From positions 1 to 40,654 of the forward strand of contig NZ_JAQGJT010000182.1 of assembly GCF_028290495.1 (NCBI RefSeq): a DNA stretch of 40,654 nucleotides, in the 5' to 3' direction. The notes beneath the pieces were generated by a model that saw only the letters and a program-made list of their open reading frames with translations, did no database searches and was not told where the DNA came from. The stretch comes from Tardiphaga sp. GTDB taxonomy: Bacteria; Pseudomonadota; Alphaproteobacteria; Rhizobiales; Xanthobacteraceae. The stretch's first letter is position 1; each line of letters opens with the position of its first letter. Of this stretch, positions 15,632 to 24,672 are shown one piece after another. A program made the translations under genes and the position numbers.

Positions 15632-16441
15632 ATGATCGCCGGCATGCCAGCCGTTCCCACCATCCTCGTGTTCGATTCCGGTCTCGGCGGGCTCACGGTG
15701 CTGCGCGAGATCGTCCGCGCGCGCCCTGACGCGCGCTACGTCTATGTCGCCGACGATGCGTTCTTTCCCTACGGCCAGCACAGCGAGGCAGAGATCGTCG
15801 GCCGCGTGGTGCCGGTGATCGGCGAGTTGATCGCCACGCACCGGCCGGACCTCGTGGTGATCGCCTGCAACACCGCCTCGACGCTGGTGATGGGCCACCT
15901 GCGCCGCGCCTGGCCGGTGCCCTTCGTCGGCACGGTACCGGCGATCAAGCCGGCCTGCGCACAATCGCAGACCAGGCGCGTCTCGGTGCTCGGCACGTCA
16001 GGCACTGTGAAGCGCGAATATACCCGCGCGCTGATCCACGATTTCGCCGGGGGATGCGACGTCACGCTGGTCGGTTCGGCGAACCTCGCATCGCTCGCCG
16101 AAAAGGCGCTCGGCGGCGATGCCGACATCAGCGACGCCGACATCACAGCCGAGATCGCGCCCTGCTTCGTCGATGATGGCGTATCGCGCACCGACACTGT
16201 GGTACTGGCCTGCACGCACTATCCGCTGCTGCTCGACCGGCTCATCGCGCTGGCGCCGTGGCCGGTGACCTGGATCGATCCGGCGCCCGCGGTGGCGCGG
16301 CGCGTCGTCGACCTGCTCGGCGCCGGCGACATTGAAGCGGGCTCCGGCGCACCCGAGATGTACTTCACCTCCGGCCGGCCGCATGCGCCGGGCGCGGCCT
16401 TGCTGCCATCTTTCGGCGACCGCGCGAAGCTGGCGATCTGA
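15632..16441 (+). CDS. murI: Glutamate racemase
   Basis: MurI supplies D-glutamate for peptidoglycan. The 269-residue protein shows the N-terminal FDSGLGGLTVLREI (D15, S16), the pocket DDAFFPYGQHSE, and both catalytic cysteines: C79 in IACNTAS and C194 in LACTHYPLL, the latter followed by the conserved HYP. The aspartate of WIDPAPAVARRV closes the C-terminal lobe. AGGA 6 nt upstream supports the ATG at 15632 over a second ATG at 15644. It is followed 76 bp later by a secreted cupin gene. Confidence 0.96.
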   Translation: MIAGMPAVPTILVFDSGLGGLTVLREIVRARPDARYVYVADDAFFPYGQHSEAEIVGRVVPVIGELIATHRPDLVVIACNTASTLVMGHLRRAWPVPFVGTVPAIKPACAQSQTRRVSVLGTSGTVKREYTRALIHDFAGGCDVTLVGSANLASLAEKALGGDADISDADITAEIAPCFVDDGVSRTDTVVLACTHYPLLLDRLIALAPWPVTWIDPAPAVARRVVDLLGAGDIEAGSGAPEMYFTSGRPHAPGAALLPSFGDRAKLAI

Positions 16442-16517
16442 TCGCCCTTTCGCGTTTGAAACTTCGCTGCTAGCTTTCATCGCTTGTTCCGCAAAGAGAA
16501 CGGCGATGGAGGATTGC

Positions 16518-16901
16518 ATGCTCAAGAAACTCATTCTCGGTGTGAGCGTCGTGGCTTTTTCCGCCGGCGTGGCCTACGCGCAAGGTATCAAGCGCACCCC
16601 GCTACAGAAGCTCGATTTCCCGGAAGGCTATGAGACCGTCACCGCGATCGCCGAAGTCCCGGCCGGCGGCGCCTCCGGCCGTCACACCCATCCGGGGGCC
16701 GAGACCGGCTATGTGCTCGACGGCGAACTCGAACTGGTGATCGACGGCCAGGCGCCGCTCAAGCTCAAGGCCGGCGATTCCTACCAGATCCCCGCCGGCG
16801 CCGTGCACGACGCCAAGACCTCCGGCGACAAACCGCTGAAGGTGCTGGGCATCTACATCATCACCAAGGGCAAGCCACTGGCGACCCCGGCTCCGAACTA
16901 G
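16518..16901 (+). CDS. Secreted cupin-domain protein
   Basis: A 127-residue protein with an N-terminal signal peptide (MLKKLILGVSVVAFSAGVAYA, cleavage after AYA near residue 21 likely) and one cupin barrel. Metal ligands are in place: H56, H58 and E62 (RHTHPGAETGYVLDGE) and H97 (IPAGAVHDAK). GGAGG 6 nt before the ATG at 16518 fixes the start. It should be a periplasmic metal-binding cupin; substrate and reaction, if any, cannot be told from sequence. It lies 76 bp after murI on the same strand. Confidence 0.85.
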   Translation: MLKKLILGVSVVAFSAGVAYAQGIKRTPLQKLDFPEGYETVTAIAEVPAGGASGRHTHPGAETGYVLDGELELVIDGQAPLKLKAGDSYQIPAGAVHDAKTSGDKPLKVLGIYIITKGKPLATPAPN

Positions 16902-17122
16902 GGCGCGAGCTCATTGACGCGTCGCCGCTCGGACTGATGCGAAGCGGACTCCTCATCTTCGCGGCTTGACGTCGCGGACTTGCCGGAGATAGCGTTGCAT
17001 CTGGTCGAGCAGGCGACCGTCGGACCGCGTAAAGGGTTGAACCCGCCTCCAGCACTTCACTTACATCTCCTTCTTTCTTGCCCGAGAATCGCGGTCGCCG
17101 GGCGCCCGGAAAGAAGGTTGCC

Positions 17123-18589
17123 ATGCCGCAGGTTTTGCCCGCGAAGCCCCATCTCGATTGGCTCAGAAAGACCGCCAGGCAGCGGCTCGTTCAGCTACGC
17201 ACCGGCCAGCCCGGCGCCAGACTGCATGAAGCTCAGCTTGCAGTCGCCCATGACTATGGCTTCAAGAGCTGGCGCGCGTTGAAGTCGCATATCGACAGCA
17301 TCAGTCCGCCGTTTCGCGATCGCGATCGCGTTTTCGAAGCCGCACACGCCGGCGACCTTGAGACCGTCCGCAACGCCTTTGCGGCGGGCTTTGACCCCGC
17401 AACACCGGACGCCGACGGTCGCACGGTACATCAGATCGCCAAGCACCGGGGACATGAAGCGCTCGAGGTTCTGGTACGCAGTCTCCAGGGAGGAAAAACC
17501 CGTCCGGACGAGGAGATGCAGGCGATCCAGGCCATCATGCGGGCGGCGCAGTCCGGCGATCTCGACGCGCTCCGCGCCGGCCTCGACGCACATCCTGAAT
17601 GGATCGACGCGCTGGGCGGCGGATTTCAGAAGGCTACGGCGCTGCACCTCGCGGTTCTGCGCAACCAACATGCCGCCACCCGCCTGTTGATCGAGCGGGG
17701 GGCCGATCTCAACCGTCGTGACTTTCCGGACAACGCCGCGCCGCTGCATTTCGCGGCAGCACATGGCGATATGGAGACGATCAGGCTGCTGGTCGAGGCC
17801 GGCGCCGATGTCGATGGCAAAGGCGACGATCACGGGGTCGGCGTGCTCGGCTGGGCAACCTGCTTCGGCGATGTGCGCCAGGACGTCGCCACCTATCTGC
17901 TCGACCACGGGGCGAAGCTCGACCTGTGGACGGCGATTGCGCTCGATCGAACCGACGACCTGCGCGCCATGGTGGCCGGAGATCGCTCTTTGCTGGCCTC
18001 CCGAATGACCCGCAACCAGCATCGCTGTACGCCGCTCCATCATGCCGTCAGGAAGAAGCGGCCGCGCATCGTGCAGCTTCTTCTCGAACTCGGCGTCGCC
18101 CCGAATGCACGCGATGCGACCGGCGCAACCGCGTTGACGACAGCGTCAGAGGGCGGCACGGACCCGGACATCGTTGCGGCCCTCCGGCAGGCCGGGCTCA
18201 CGCCCGACTTGCTGACGGCCGTGAATTTGGGACTGTACGGCGAAGCCGAGACGATGTTGCGGGACGACCCGTCCCGGATCGGTCCTGACGGCGGCGACAC
18301 CATCGCCCTGCATGTTTCCGTCAACAAACGGAACCTGCCCGCCATTCGCTGGCTGCTGGCGCACGGCATCGACGTCAATGCCAAGCGGCGGATGTGGGAC
18401 ATCAATCACACCGCGCTCCATATGACGACCGAAAGCGGCGCCATCGAGATAGCTCGGCTCCTGCTCGATGCCGGAGCCGATCCGAATGTACGTGACGACA
18501 GGCATCAGGCCACTGCATTGGGCTGGGCCGAGTTTTTCGGTCGCGATGAAATGGCGGAGCTCATTCGCGAGAAAGGTGGTGTCCTCTGA
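17123..18589 (+). CDS. Ankyrin-repeat protein
   Basis: The 488-residue protein opens with a short helical region seen in many bacterial ankyrin proteins (KPHLDWLRKTARQRLVQLRT ... LAVAHDYGFKSWRALKSHID, about 8-57). Ankyrin repeats follow over most of the rest; clear ones are ATALHLAVLRNQHAATRLLI-ERGADLNRRD (about 175-205), APLHFAAAHGDMETIRLLVE-AGADVDGK, TPLHHAVRKKRPRIVQLLLE-LGVAPNARD and TALHMTTESGAIEIARLLLD-AGADPNVRDD near the end. No signal peptide or membrane segment, so a cytoplasmic protein-binding scaffold is expected. AAGAAGG precedes the ATG at 17123. Partner unknown. Confidence 0.88.
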   Translation: MPQVLPAKPHLDWLRKTARQRLVQLRTGQPGARLHEAQLAVAHDYGFKSWRALKSHIDSISPPFRDRDRVFEAAHAGDLETVRNAFAAGFDPATPDADGRTVHQIAKHRGHEALEVLVRSLQGGKTRPDEEMQAIQAIMRAAQSGDLDALRAGLDAHPEWIDALGGGFQKATALHLAVLRNQHAATRLLIERGADLNRRDFPDNAAPLHFAAAHGDMETIRLLVEAGADVDGKGDDHGVGVLGWATCFGDVRQDVATYLLDHGAKLDLWTAIALDRTDDLRAMVAGDRSLLASRMTRNQHRCTPLHHAVRKKRPRIVQLLLELGVAPNARDATGATALTTASEGGTDPDIVAALRQAGLTPDLLTAVNLGLYGEAETMLRDDPSRIGPDGGDTIALHVSVNKRNLPAIRWLLAHGIDVNAKRRMWDINHTALHMTTESGAIEIARLLLDAGADPNVRDDRHQATALGWAEFFGRDEMAELIREKGGVL

Positions 18590-18745
18590 AAAAGAGGAAA
18601 AAGGTCTTCTCCGGACGCTGCTAGAAAATCTGTATTCGGGTACCCGAATGCGCCGCCGAATGCTGTGTAAACGCCTGAACCGTGCTAGGTCACAATAAAT
18701 CAAATCGGGCGAACAACGCCCGGTCTGTCGTGGGGGCGGTTCGGG

Positions 18746-19525
18746 ATGCGTGGTTCGATTCACAAGGTGTCGGTACCGCGCCGGCTAATCATCGACCTGA
18801 TGCATGCCTCCATGGACGTCCCGTTCGTCGCTTTGCGGCGGCGGTTGCATGTCACCGCACTCGCCGGGGCGCGCGCGGGCTGTACGCTGCGGCCGGGCTG
18901 GGCCGCCATCTTCACCAAGGCGTTCTGCCTGGTGGCGCGGGACGAGCCGATCCTGCGCACCATGTACGTCAAGGGATGGTGGCCGCATTTCTACGAATTG
19001 CCGCAGAGCACCGGCATGGTGGCGATTTCACGCAACGAAGGCGGCGAGCAATGCGTGCTGCCGCAGCGGGTCTGCAACGCCGAAGCGATGTCGCTGGCGG
19101 CGGTCGATGCGGAGATTCGCTACGCCATGACCGCGCCAGTCGAGAAGGTGCCGATGTTCCGCAAGCTGCTGCGGGTATCCCGGCTGCCGATGCCACTGCG
19201 CCGGCTGCTATGGGCCACCTGCATGGCCTGGGGCCGGCAGCGGGCCAATTTCTGCGGCAATTTCGGCATTACCTCGGTGGCCGCATTCGGGCCCGGCAAT
19301 CTGGATGCGCTGAGTCCGGGGCCGTTCCTGCTCAGCTACGGCGCGCTGGATGCCGACAACGGCATGGACGTAGTGATCCGCTGGGACCACCGCGTCACCG
19401 ACGCCGCCCTGATCGCGCGAACCCTGAGTCGGCTGGAACAGGTGCTGAATGGCGAGCTGGCGGCCGAAATGCGCGCCAGCCACCCCGTGGTGATCGCCCA
19501 TTCGCCGCACGCACTGGCCGGATAA
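18746..19525 (+). CDS. Stand-alone 2-oxoacid-dehydrogenase E2-like acyltransferase domain
   Basis: The 259-residue protein resembles the catalytic core of E2 acyltransferases: a KAFCLVARDEPILRTMYV segment like the E2 core's KA-A-AL-P-LN helix, GNFGITSVAAFG like the E2 NLG strand, and IRWDHRVTDAALIARTL near the end like the catalytic HxxxDG, with H215 and D219 kept but glycine replaced by A220. There is no lipoyl domain or subunit-binding domain, and no E1 or E3 gene nearby. It may be an acyltransferase related to the chloramphenicol-acetyltransferase fold. Substrate unknown; fold assignment rests on these motifs. Confidence 0.65.
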   Translation: MRGSIHKVSVPRRLIIDLMHASMDVPFVALRRRLHVTALAGARAGCTLRPGWAAIFTKAFCLVARDEPILRTMYVKGWWPHFYELPQSTGMVAISRNEGGEQCVLPQRVCNAEAMSLAAVDAEIRYAMTAPVEKVPMFRKLLRVSRLPMPLRRLLWATCMAWGRQRANFCGNFGITSVAAFGPGNLDALSPGPFLLSYGALDADNGMDVVIRWDHRVTDAALIARTLSRLEQVLNGELAAEMRASHPVVIAHSPHALAG

Positions 19526-19782
19526 GCGGTAAAAGCCGGTTTGGCGGCGAAAAACGCAGGTTCCGGGCCACGGGATCGGCCGCTTTGAATTGACATATCC
19601 GGCCGTTTTTCCTAGAACCCCGCTTGCTCGCGGGCCGTTTTCGGCCCGCGTTGCGTTTCGCACCCGTGGTTCTCCTCCCAGCTTGGGAATGAACCTGTCG
19701 GCCCCGGGATTTCCCCTCAAGGGAATTCATCGGTGCACAGGAGGGCGCGTCTCCTCATCCACATCTTAACATCGAGGACGCG
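19526..19782. promoter_or_regulatory. rpsD leader region with hairpin
   Basis: The 257-bp gap before rpsD holds a perfect 8-bp hairpin CGCGGGCC-gttttc-GGCCCGCG at 19629-19650, which could end the upstream transcript or regulate rpsD. A long leader would suit ribosomal-protein autoregulation, but I see no S4-binding structure that I can identify. Confidence 0.4.
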
Positions 19783-20400
19783 ATGACCAAGCGTAGTGAA
19801 GCCAAGTATAAAATCGACCGCCGCATGGGCCAGAACATTTGGGGTCGTCCCAAATCGCCGGTCAACAAGCGCGAATACGGCCCCGGCCAGCACGGCCAGC
19901 GCCGCAAGGGCAAGCTCTCCGACTTCGGCGTGCAGCTGCGCGCCAAGCAGAAGCTGAAGGGCTATTACGCCAACATTTCCGAGCGCCAGTTCCACTCCAT
20001 CTACGTGGAAGCCGGCCGCATGAAGGGCGACACCGGTGAAAACCTGATCGGCCTGCTCGAGCGCCGCCTCGACACCGTGGTGTACCGTGCCAAGTTCGTC
20101 GCCACCATGTTCGCCGCCCGTCAGTTCATCAACCACGGCCACATCAAGGTGAACGGCAAGCGCGTCAACATCGCCTCCTACAAGGTGAAGGTCGGCGACC
20201 TCGTCGAGATCAAGGAATCCTCGAAGCAGCTCGCTTTCGTGCTGGAAGCCTCGACGCTCGGCGAACGCGACACCCCGGATTACGTCGAAACCGATCACGG
20301 CAAGATGACCGCCAAGTTCATCCGCATCCCCCTGCTGTCGGACGTTCCGTTCGCCGTGCAGATGGAGCCGCATCTGATCGTCGAATTCTATTCGCGCTAA
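19783..20400 (+). CDS. rpsD: 30S ribosomal protein S4
   Basis: The 205-residue protein is a primary 16S rRNA-binding protein that helps nucleate the small subunit. It starts [20 protein letters not shown], then [25 protein letters not shown], an S4 N-terminal signature. The S4 RNA-binding domain is at about 95-160 ([36 protein letters not shown]). The end LIVEFYSR is typical. ATCGAGGACGCG before the ATG supplies the ribosome site. Transcribed alone here, followed by a strong terminator. Confidence 0.98.
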   Translation: MTKRSEAKYKIDRRMGQNIWGRPKSPVNKREYGPGQHGQRRKGKLSDFGVQLRAKQKLKGYYANISERQFHSIYVEAGRMKGDTGENLIGLLERRLDTVVYRAKFVATMFAARQFINHGHIKVNGKRVNIASYKVKVGDLVEIKESSKQLAFVLEASTLGERDTPDYVETDHGKMTAKFIRIPLLSDVPFAVQMEPHLIVEFYSR

Positions 20401-20425
20401 TTTCTGATAGCGCTGACGAGATCAA

Positions 20426-20452
20426 GGCCCCGGTTTCACCGGGGCCTTTTTT
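20426..20452 (+). terminator. Intrinsic terminator of rpsD
   Basis: GGCCCCGG, loop TTTCA, CCGGGGCC, followed by six T residues. It lies 26 bp after the rpsD stop. Confidence 0.92.
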
Positions 20453-20480
20453 GTGGGCGCTTCTTCAGCAGCCCTCTCCC

Positions 20481-20583
20481 TGTCGTCGCCCGGCTTGACC
20501 GGGCGACCCAGTAAACACCGCTGTCGGTGATCGAACCGTGCCGACAACGTATACTGGGTCACCGGCTTTCGCGGGTGACGACA
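20481..20583 (+). repeat. ~100-bp dispersed repeat, copy upstream of the threonine aldolase gene
   Basis: Begins TGTCGTCGCCCGGC, contains a hairpin TCGCCCGG-cttga-CCGGGCGA, then CCCAGTAAAC and GTATACTGGGTCACC, and ends CGGGTGACGAC. A second copy in the same orientation follows the threonine aldolase gene (21809-21910). Confidence 0.8.
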
Positions 20584-20695
20584 ACGGAGTATGTCGTTGC
20601 GCCAGAGCCCCACCCCTGGCCCTCTCACTCAGTGCGGGAAAGGGAGCGTAATCTCCCAGCGTCGCTTCGATTGAGAAAGACCGAGAGTTCATCGC

Positions 20696-21763
20696 ATGAC
20701 CTACACGCCCGTTCCCACCGACCCCGCACTAGCCCCGGTGCGTATCAACCTGTTGTCCGACACGCAGACCCGTCCCACGCCTGCGATGCGCGCGGCGATG
20801 GCCGACGCCCCGGTCGGTGACGAGCAGATCGGCGACGACCCCACCGTCAACGCGCTGTGCGCGCGCGTTGCCGGGTTGCTCGGCAAGGAAGCCGCGGTGT
20901 TCATGCCGTCGGGCACGATGTGCAACGTCGCCGCCACGCTGGTGCATTGCCGGCCCGGCGATGAAATCCTCGCGCATCCGACCGCCCATCTGATCAGCCG
21001 CGAAGGCGGCGCGCATGCAGCCCTCGGCGGCTTCCAGGTGACGGCCGTGCCGGGCGCCGACGGACAGTTCACGCCCGCCGCGTTCAAGGCCGCATTACAT
21101 CCGCGCAACCGCTACGAGCCGCCGCAGACCCTCGTCAGCGTCGAGCAGACCGCCAATATCGGCGGCGGCACGATCTGGCCAAAGACGGCGCTCGACGAAA
21201 TCGTCGCCATCGCGCGCGACCACCGCATGGCCACGCATATGGACGGCGCGCGCTTGCTGAACGCCTGTGTCGCAACCGGCATCAGCGCGCCGGAAATGTC
21301 CGAGGGCTGGGATTCGGTGTGGCTCGACTTCACCAAGGGCCTCGGCGCGCCGCTGGGGGCCGCGATGGCCGGCTCGCGCGACTTCATCGACGAAGTCTGG
21401 CGCTGGAAGCAGCGTCTCGGCGGCTCGATGCGCCAGGCCGGCACGTCCGCCGCGGGCTGCCTGTATTCGCTCGACCATCACGTCGAGCGACTGAAAGACG
21501 ACCACACCAATGCCCGTGTTCTGGCCGGCGGCCTGGCCCAGATCGAGGGCATGGTGGTGCAGCAGCCGCAGACCAATCTGGTGTTCTTCGATCCCGCAGG
21601 CACGGGCGTTACGGGTGCCGCGATGGTCGCGGCGCTGCGCCAGCGCGGCGTGCTGCTCGCCACGATGGACGGCCGCATCCGCGCCTGCACGCATCTCGAT
21701 GTGAGTGCGGCAATGATCGAGGAAACGCTGGGGCTGGTGCGGGATATCGTGCGGGCCGCGTAA
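20696..21763 (+). CDS. Low-specificity threonine aldolase, PLP enzyme
   Basis: The 355-residue fold-type I PLP enzyme should cleave threonine or allo-threonine to glycine and acetaldehyde. Visible hallmarks are LLSDTQTRPTPAMRAAM at the N-terminus, GEEQIGDDPTVNAL-like GDEQIGDDPTVNAL, the cofactor loop PSGTMCN (71-77), HMDGARLLNA (D183) and the Schiff-base lysine K214 in DFTKGLGAPLG. Length fits the family. The gene lies alone between two copies of a ~100-bp repeat. The stereospecificity cannot be read from the sequence. Confidence 0.92.
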   Translation: MTYTPVPTDPALAPVRINLLSDTQTRPTPAMRAAMADAPVGDEQIGDDPTVNALCARVAGLLGKEAAVFMPSGTMCNVAATLVHCRPGDEILAHPTAHLISREGGAHAALGGFQVTAVPGADGQFTPAAFKAALHPRNRYEPPQTLVSVEQTANIGGGTIWPKTALDEIVAIARDHRMATHMDGARLLNACVATGISAPEMSEGWDSVWLDFTKGLGAPLGAAMAGSRDFIDEVWRWKQRLGGSMRQAGTSAAGCLYSLDHHVERLKDDHTNARVLAGGLAQIEGMVVQQPQTNLVFFDPAGTGVTGAAMVAALRQRGVLLATMDGRIRACTHLDVSAAMIEETLGLVRDIVRAA

Positions 21764-21808
21764 CGTCGTCGCCACCCCACACATAACTGTCATCGCCACA
21801 AACTCCGC

Positions 21809-21910
21809 TGTCATCGCCCGGCTTGACCGGGCGACCCAGTAAACGCCACGGCCAATGATGAAGCCGTATCGACAACGTATACTGGGTCACCCGCTTTCGC
21901 GGGTGATGAC
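21809..21910 (+). repeat. ~100-bp dispersed repeat, copy downstream of the threonine aldolase gene
   Basis: TGTCATCGCCCGGC, the same TCGCCCGG / CCGGGCGA hairpin, CCCAGTAAAC, GTATACTGGGTCACCC and CGGGTGATGAC: the same order and orientation as the copy at 20481-20583, differing mostly in the middle 25 bases. Confidence 0.8.
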
Positions 21911-21952
21911 ACCTGAGCGTGTTGTGAAATCGGTGTTTCGTGGTGCCAGCCT

Positions 21953-23218
21953 TTACTCCATCGCCCCGTACACAATCTTCCGCACCTCGCCCTCGATCCG
22001 CACCCGCTGCGGCGGCGACTGCATCATCACGATGACGAACATGTCGTCCTGTGGATCGATCCAGAAGAACGTGCCGCCGACACCGTCCCAGCGATACTCG
22101 CCGATCGGGCCGGGCTCGCTGGCGAGTTCTTTCGTGCGCACGGCGAAGCCAAGGCCGAAGCCGCTGCCGTCGCCGGGGAAGTAGTAGTAGTCGCGCGAAA
22201 CGCCGCTCATCGGTCCGACATGGTCCGACGTCATCAACGCGATGGTGCTCGCCTGCAGATAACGCCGGCCGTCCAGCGTGCCGCCGGACAAAAGCATCTG
22301 CGCGAAGCGCGCATAGTCGGTGATGGTGCTGACCAGCCCCGAACCGCCAGCCTCCCAGCGCCGGACCTGCAGCGGATCGTGCATTCCGATCACCGGCCCG
22401 ATCATGCGGTCACGCGAGAACGGCTCGGCGATGCGCGGCCGCTTGCGGGGATCAGTCACGTAAAACGAGGTATCGACCATGCCCAGCGGATCGAACAGCC
22501 GCGTCTGCAGGAAATGCGACAGCTTCTGCCCGGAAATCACTTCGATGACGCGACCCAGCACGTCGGTGGAGTGGCCGTAGTCCCACAGCGTGCCCGGCTG
22601 TTCGGCGAGCGGAAGATGCGCGATGCGGTCAGCGAGTTCCGCGTTGTCGATATCGCGGCTGTCGAACAGGTCGAGCTGGGCATAGCGACGCCGCGCGGGA
22701 TCGTCGCCGTAGAAGCCGTAGGTGATGCCGGAGGTGTGGCGCAGCAGGTCCTCGATGCTGATCGGGCGCTTCAACGGCACGAATTCGGAGGTCGCGTGTT
22801 CGTCGCCGCCGCTGCGATCGATGCCGACGCGCGCGCCGGCAAAGGCCGGAATGAATTTGGCGACAGGATCATCCAGCCGCAGCGCGCCGTCCTCGACCAG
22901 CATCATCGCCGCCACCGAGGTGACCGGCTTGGTCATCGAATACAGCCGGAAGATCGCGTCCGGTGTCATCGGGCTGCCGGCATCACGCCGGCCGAAAGTC
23001 TCGAAATACAGCGGCCGGCCGTGCTGCTGCACCAGCACGACCGCGCCGGGGATCTGGCCGGTCGAAATCTCGTTGCCGAAATACCCGTCGAGCGCTGCCC
23101 ACAGCGACGGCGAAAACGCTCGCGCCGCTTTCGGCTCCGCTGCCCGCGCCGCAGGCGCGACGGCGCTGGCGAGCAGGCCGAGCAGCAGCGCGCGGCGGTC
23201 AGTTTTCCAGCGCTTCAT
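21953..23218 (-). CDS. Beta-lactamase-fold serine hydrolase (class C type), second of a tandem pair
   Basis: The 421-residue protein has an N-terminal signal (MKRWKTDRRALLLGLLASAV, Tat-like RR then a hydrophobic run ending AARA) and a class C beta-lactamase/esterase domain. The nucleophile motif is S94-M-T-K97 in RLYSMTKPVTSVAAMML; the tyrosine motif is LWDYGHSTDVLGRVIE. These proteins act as esterases, D-amino-acid peptidases or related hydrolases; a true beta-lactamase is not implied. Its start overlaps the end of the upstream paralogue by 20 nt and has no clear ribosome site, so translation is probably coupled. Confidence 0.88.
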   Translation of the reverse strand: MKRWKTDRRALLLGLLASAVAPAARAAEPKAARAFSPSLWAALDGYFGNEISTGQIPGAVVLVQQHGRPLYFETFGRRDAGSPMTPDAIFRLYSMTKPVTSVAAMMLVEDGALRLDDPVAKFIPAFAGARVGIDRSGGDEHATSEFVPLKRPISIEDLLRHTSGITYGFYGDDPARRRYAQLDLFDSRDIDNAELADRIAHLPLAEQPGTLWDYGHSTDVLGRVIEVISGQKLSHFLQTRLFDPLGMVDTSFYVTDPRKRPRIAEPFSRDRMIGPVIGMHDPLQVRRWEAGGSGLVSTITDYARFAQMLLSGGTLDGRRYLQASTIALMTSDHVGPMSGVSRDYYYFPGDGSGFGLGFAVRTKELASEPGPIGEYRWDGVGGTFFWIDPQDDMFVIVMMQSPPQRVRIEGEVRKIVYGAME

Positions 23219-24497
23219 ACACCAGCAACTTCAGGGATCGCTGGATGCGCTGCCGCTCCGACGGGGTCTGCTCCAGCAAAATGAAGAAGAAATCCTGTTT
23301 CGGATCGATCACGAAGTAGCAGCCGCTGGCGCCGTCCCACTTCAATTCGCCGAGGGATCCCGGCGGCGATGGCTTGGCGTTGCCGGCGTCGGTGCGCACC
23401 GCAAAGCCGTAGCCGAAGCCGAAACCATCGCCGGGGAAATACAGCGCATCGCGCGCGATGCCGGACTCCTTGCTGATGTGGTCGGTGGTCATGTCCTTGA
23501 AGGTCGCGGCCGACATATAGCGCTTGCCGTCATACTCGCCGCCGTTGAGCAGCATCTGCGAAAACTTCGCATAGTCCGACAGCGTCGAGAGCATGCCGCC
23601 GCTGCCGGATTCCCATTTCCGGTAGGTCTCCGGCCGGCCCTGCCGTCCGGTGCGGAAATCGCGATCCCAGCCGATCGGCTTGGCGAGCAGGACTTCCTTT
23701 TTCTTATCCGTCACGAAAAAGCCGGTGTCCTTCATGCCGAGCGGGCCGAGAAATTTCTGCTGCTCGAAGCCAAGCAGCGGCTTGCCGGAGACGACCTCGA
23801 TAACGCGACCGAGAATGTCGGTGGAATGGCCGTAGTCCCACAGCGTGCCGGGCTGATGCTCCAGCGGCAGTTGCGCGATGCGGTCGGCGAATTCCTTGTT
23901 GTCGAAATCGCCGTTGTAGATCTGCGCGTTGCCGTAGGCACGGCGCACCATGCTGTCGCCGTAAAAGCCGTAGGTGATACCGGACGTGTGCAGCAGCAGA
24001 TCGCGGATCGTGACCGGTTTGTCCGGCGCCACGATCTGCAGCGCCTTCTCGCCATTCTCCAGTTTCTTCTCGACGCCGACCTTGGCGGACGTGAAAGACG
24101 GAATGTATTTCGAGACGGGATCGTCGAGCTTGAGCTTGCCCTCGTCGACCAGCATCATCGCCGCGAACGAGGTGATCGGCTTGGTCATCGAGTGCAGCCG
24201 GAAGATCGTGTCTTCCGTCATCGGTTGATTGGTGTCGGGATCCCGGACGCCGAAGAATTCCCGGTAGACCGGCTTGCCGTGCTGCTGGATAAGCACGATG
24301 GCGCCGGGGATCTTGCCGTCGGCGATCTGCTTCTTGAAGAACTCGCCGATCTTCGCCAGTTTTTCTGGCGAGAAATGCGCGCCGGCGGGGATATCGAAGG
24401 TGCCCTCGGCGGCGAAGCGGTCTTCGGCGAAAGCCGGCGAAGCGACCATCAAAGCCGCCGCGCACAGCAGCGCGCGCATTCCCTGTCGCAATCTCAT
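23199..24497 (-). CDS. Beta-lactamase-fold serine hydrolase (class C type), first of a tandem pair
   Basis: A 432-residue paralogue of the next gene. It has a Sec-type signal peptide (ALLCAAALMVASPAFA, cleavage near residue 24), the nucleophile motif S103-M-T-K106 in RLHSMTKPITSFAAMMLVDE, and LWDYGHSTDILGRVIEVVSG for the tyrosine motif. I chose the ATG at 24497, because AGAAGGA ends 6 nt before it, while the ATG at 24503 directly abuts that site. Its stop lies inside the start region of the second gene. Both enzymes should act in the periplasm on esters or peptides; the substrate is unknown. Confidence 0.88.
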   Translation of the reverse strand: MRLRQGMRALLCAAALMVASPAFAEDRFAAEGTFDIPAGAHFSPEKLAKIGEFFKKQIADGKIPGAIVLIQQHGKPVYREFFGVRDPDTNQPMTEDTIFRLHSMTKPITSFAAMMLVDEGKLKLDDPVSKYIPSFTSAKVGVEKKLENGEKALQIVAPDKPVTIRDLLLHTSGITYGFYGDSMVRRAYGNAQIYNGDFDNKEFADRIAQLPLEHQPGTLWDYGHSTDILGRVIEVVSGKPLLGFEQQKFLGPLGMKDTGFFVTDKKKEVLLAKPIGWDRDFRTGRQGRPETYRKWESGSGGMLSTLSDYAKFSQMLLNGGEYDGKRYMSAATFKDMTTDHISKESGIARDALYFPGDGFGFGYGFAVRTDAGNAKPSPPGSLGELKWDGASGCYFVIDPKQDFFFILLEQTPSERQRIQRSLKLLVYEALEN

Positions 24498-24672
24498 CGC
24501 CATTCCTTCTGCCGGCCCGCGGGAAGTCTAGCGATGGCGGGGAGGCATACAAGGGCGGTGAGGTGGGCGGGAAGCAGGTACCGTTTCCCGGACGCGGTCC
24601 GCCCATCTCTCTCCCCGCCGCGCGAAGATTCGCCAGGCAGGGAGAGGTGAAGGAGGCCGTCCGCGACCTCGA

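Noticed and set aside
19629..19650. rpsD leader hairpin as an S4 autoregulation site
   Set aside because: A simple GC hairpin with no pseudoknot or similarity that I can recognise to known S4 sites; left as part of the leader region only.
22722..24650. 642-residue open frame on the plus strand opposite both serine hydrolases
   Set aside because: Shadow of the minus-strand hydrolases; it repeats similar text twice only because the hydrolases are paralogues.
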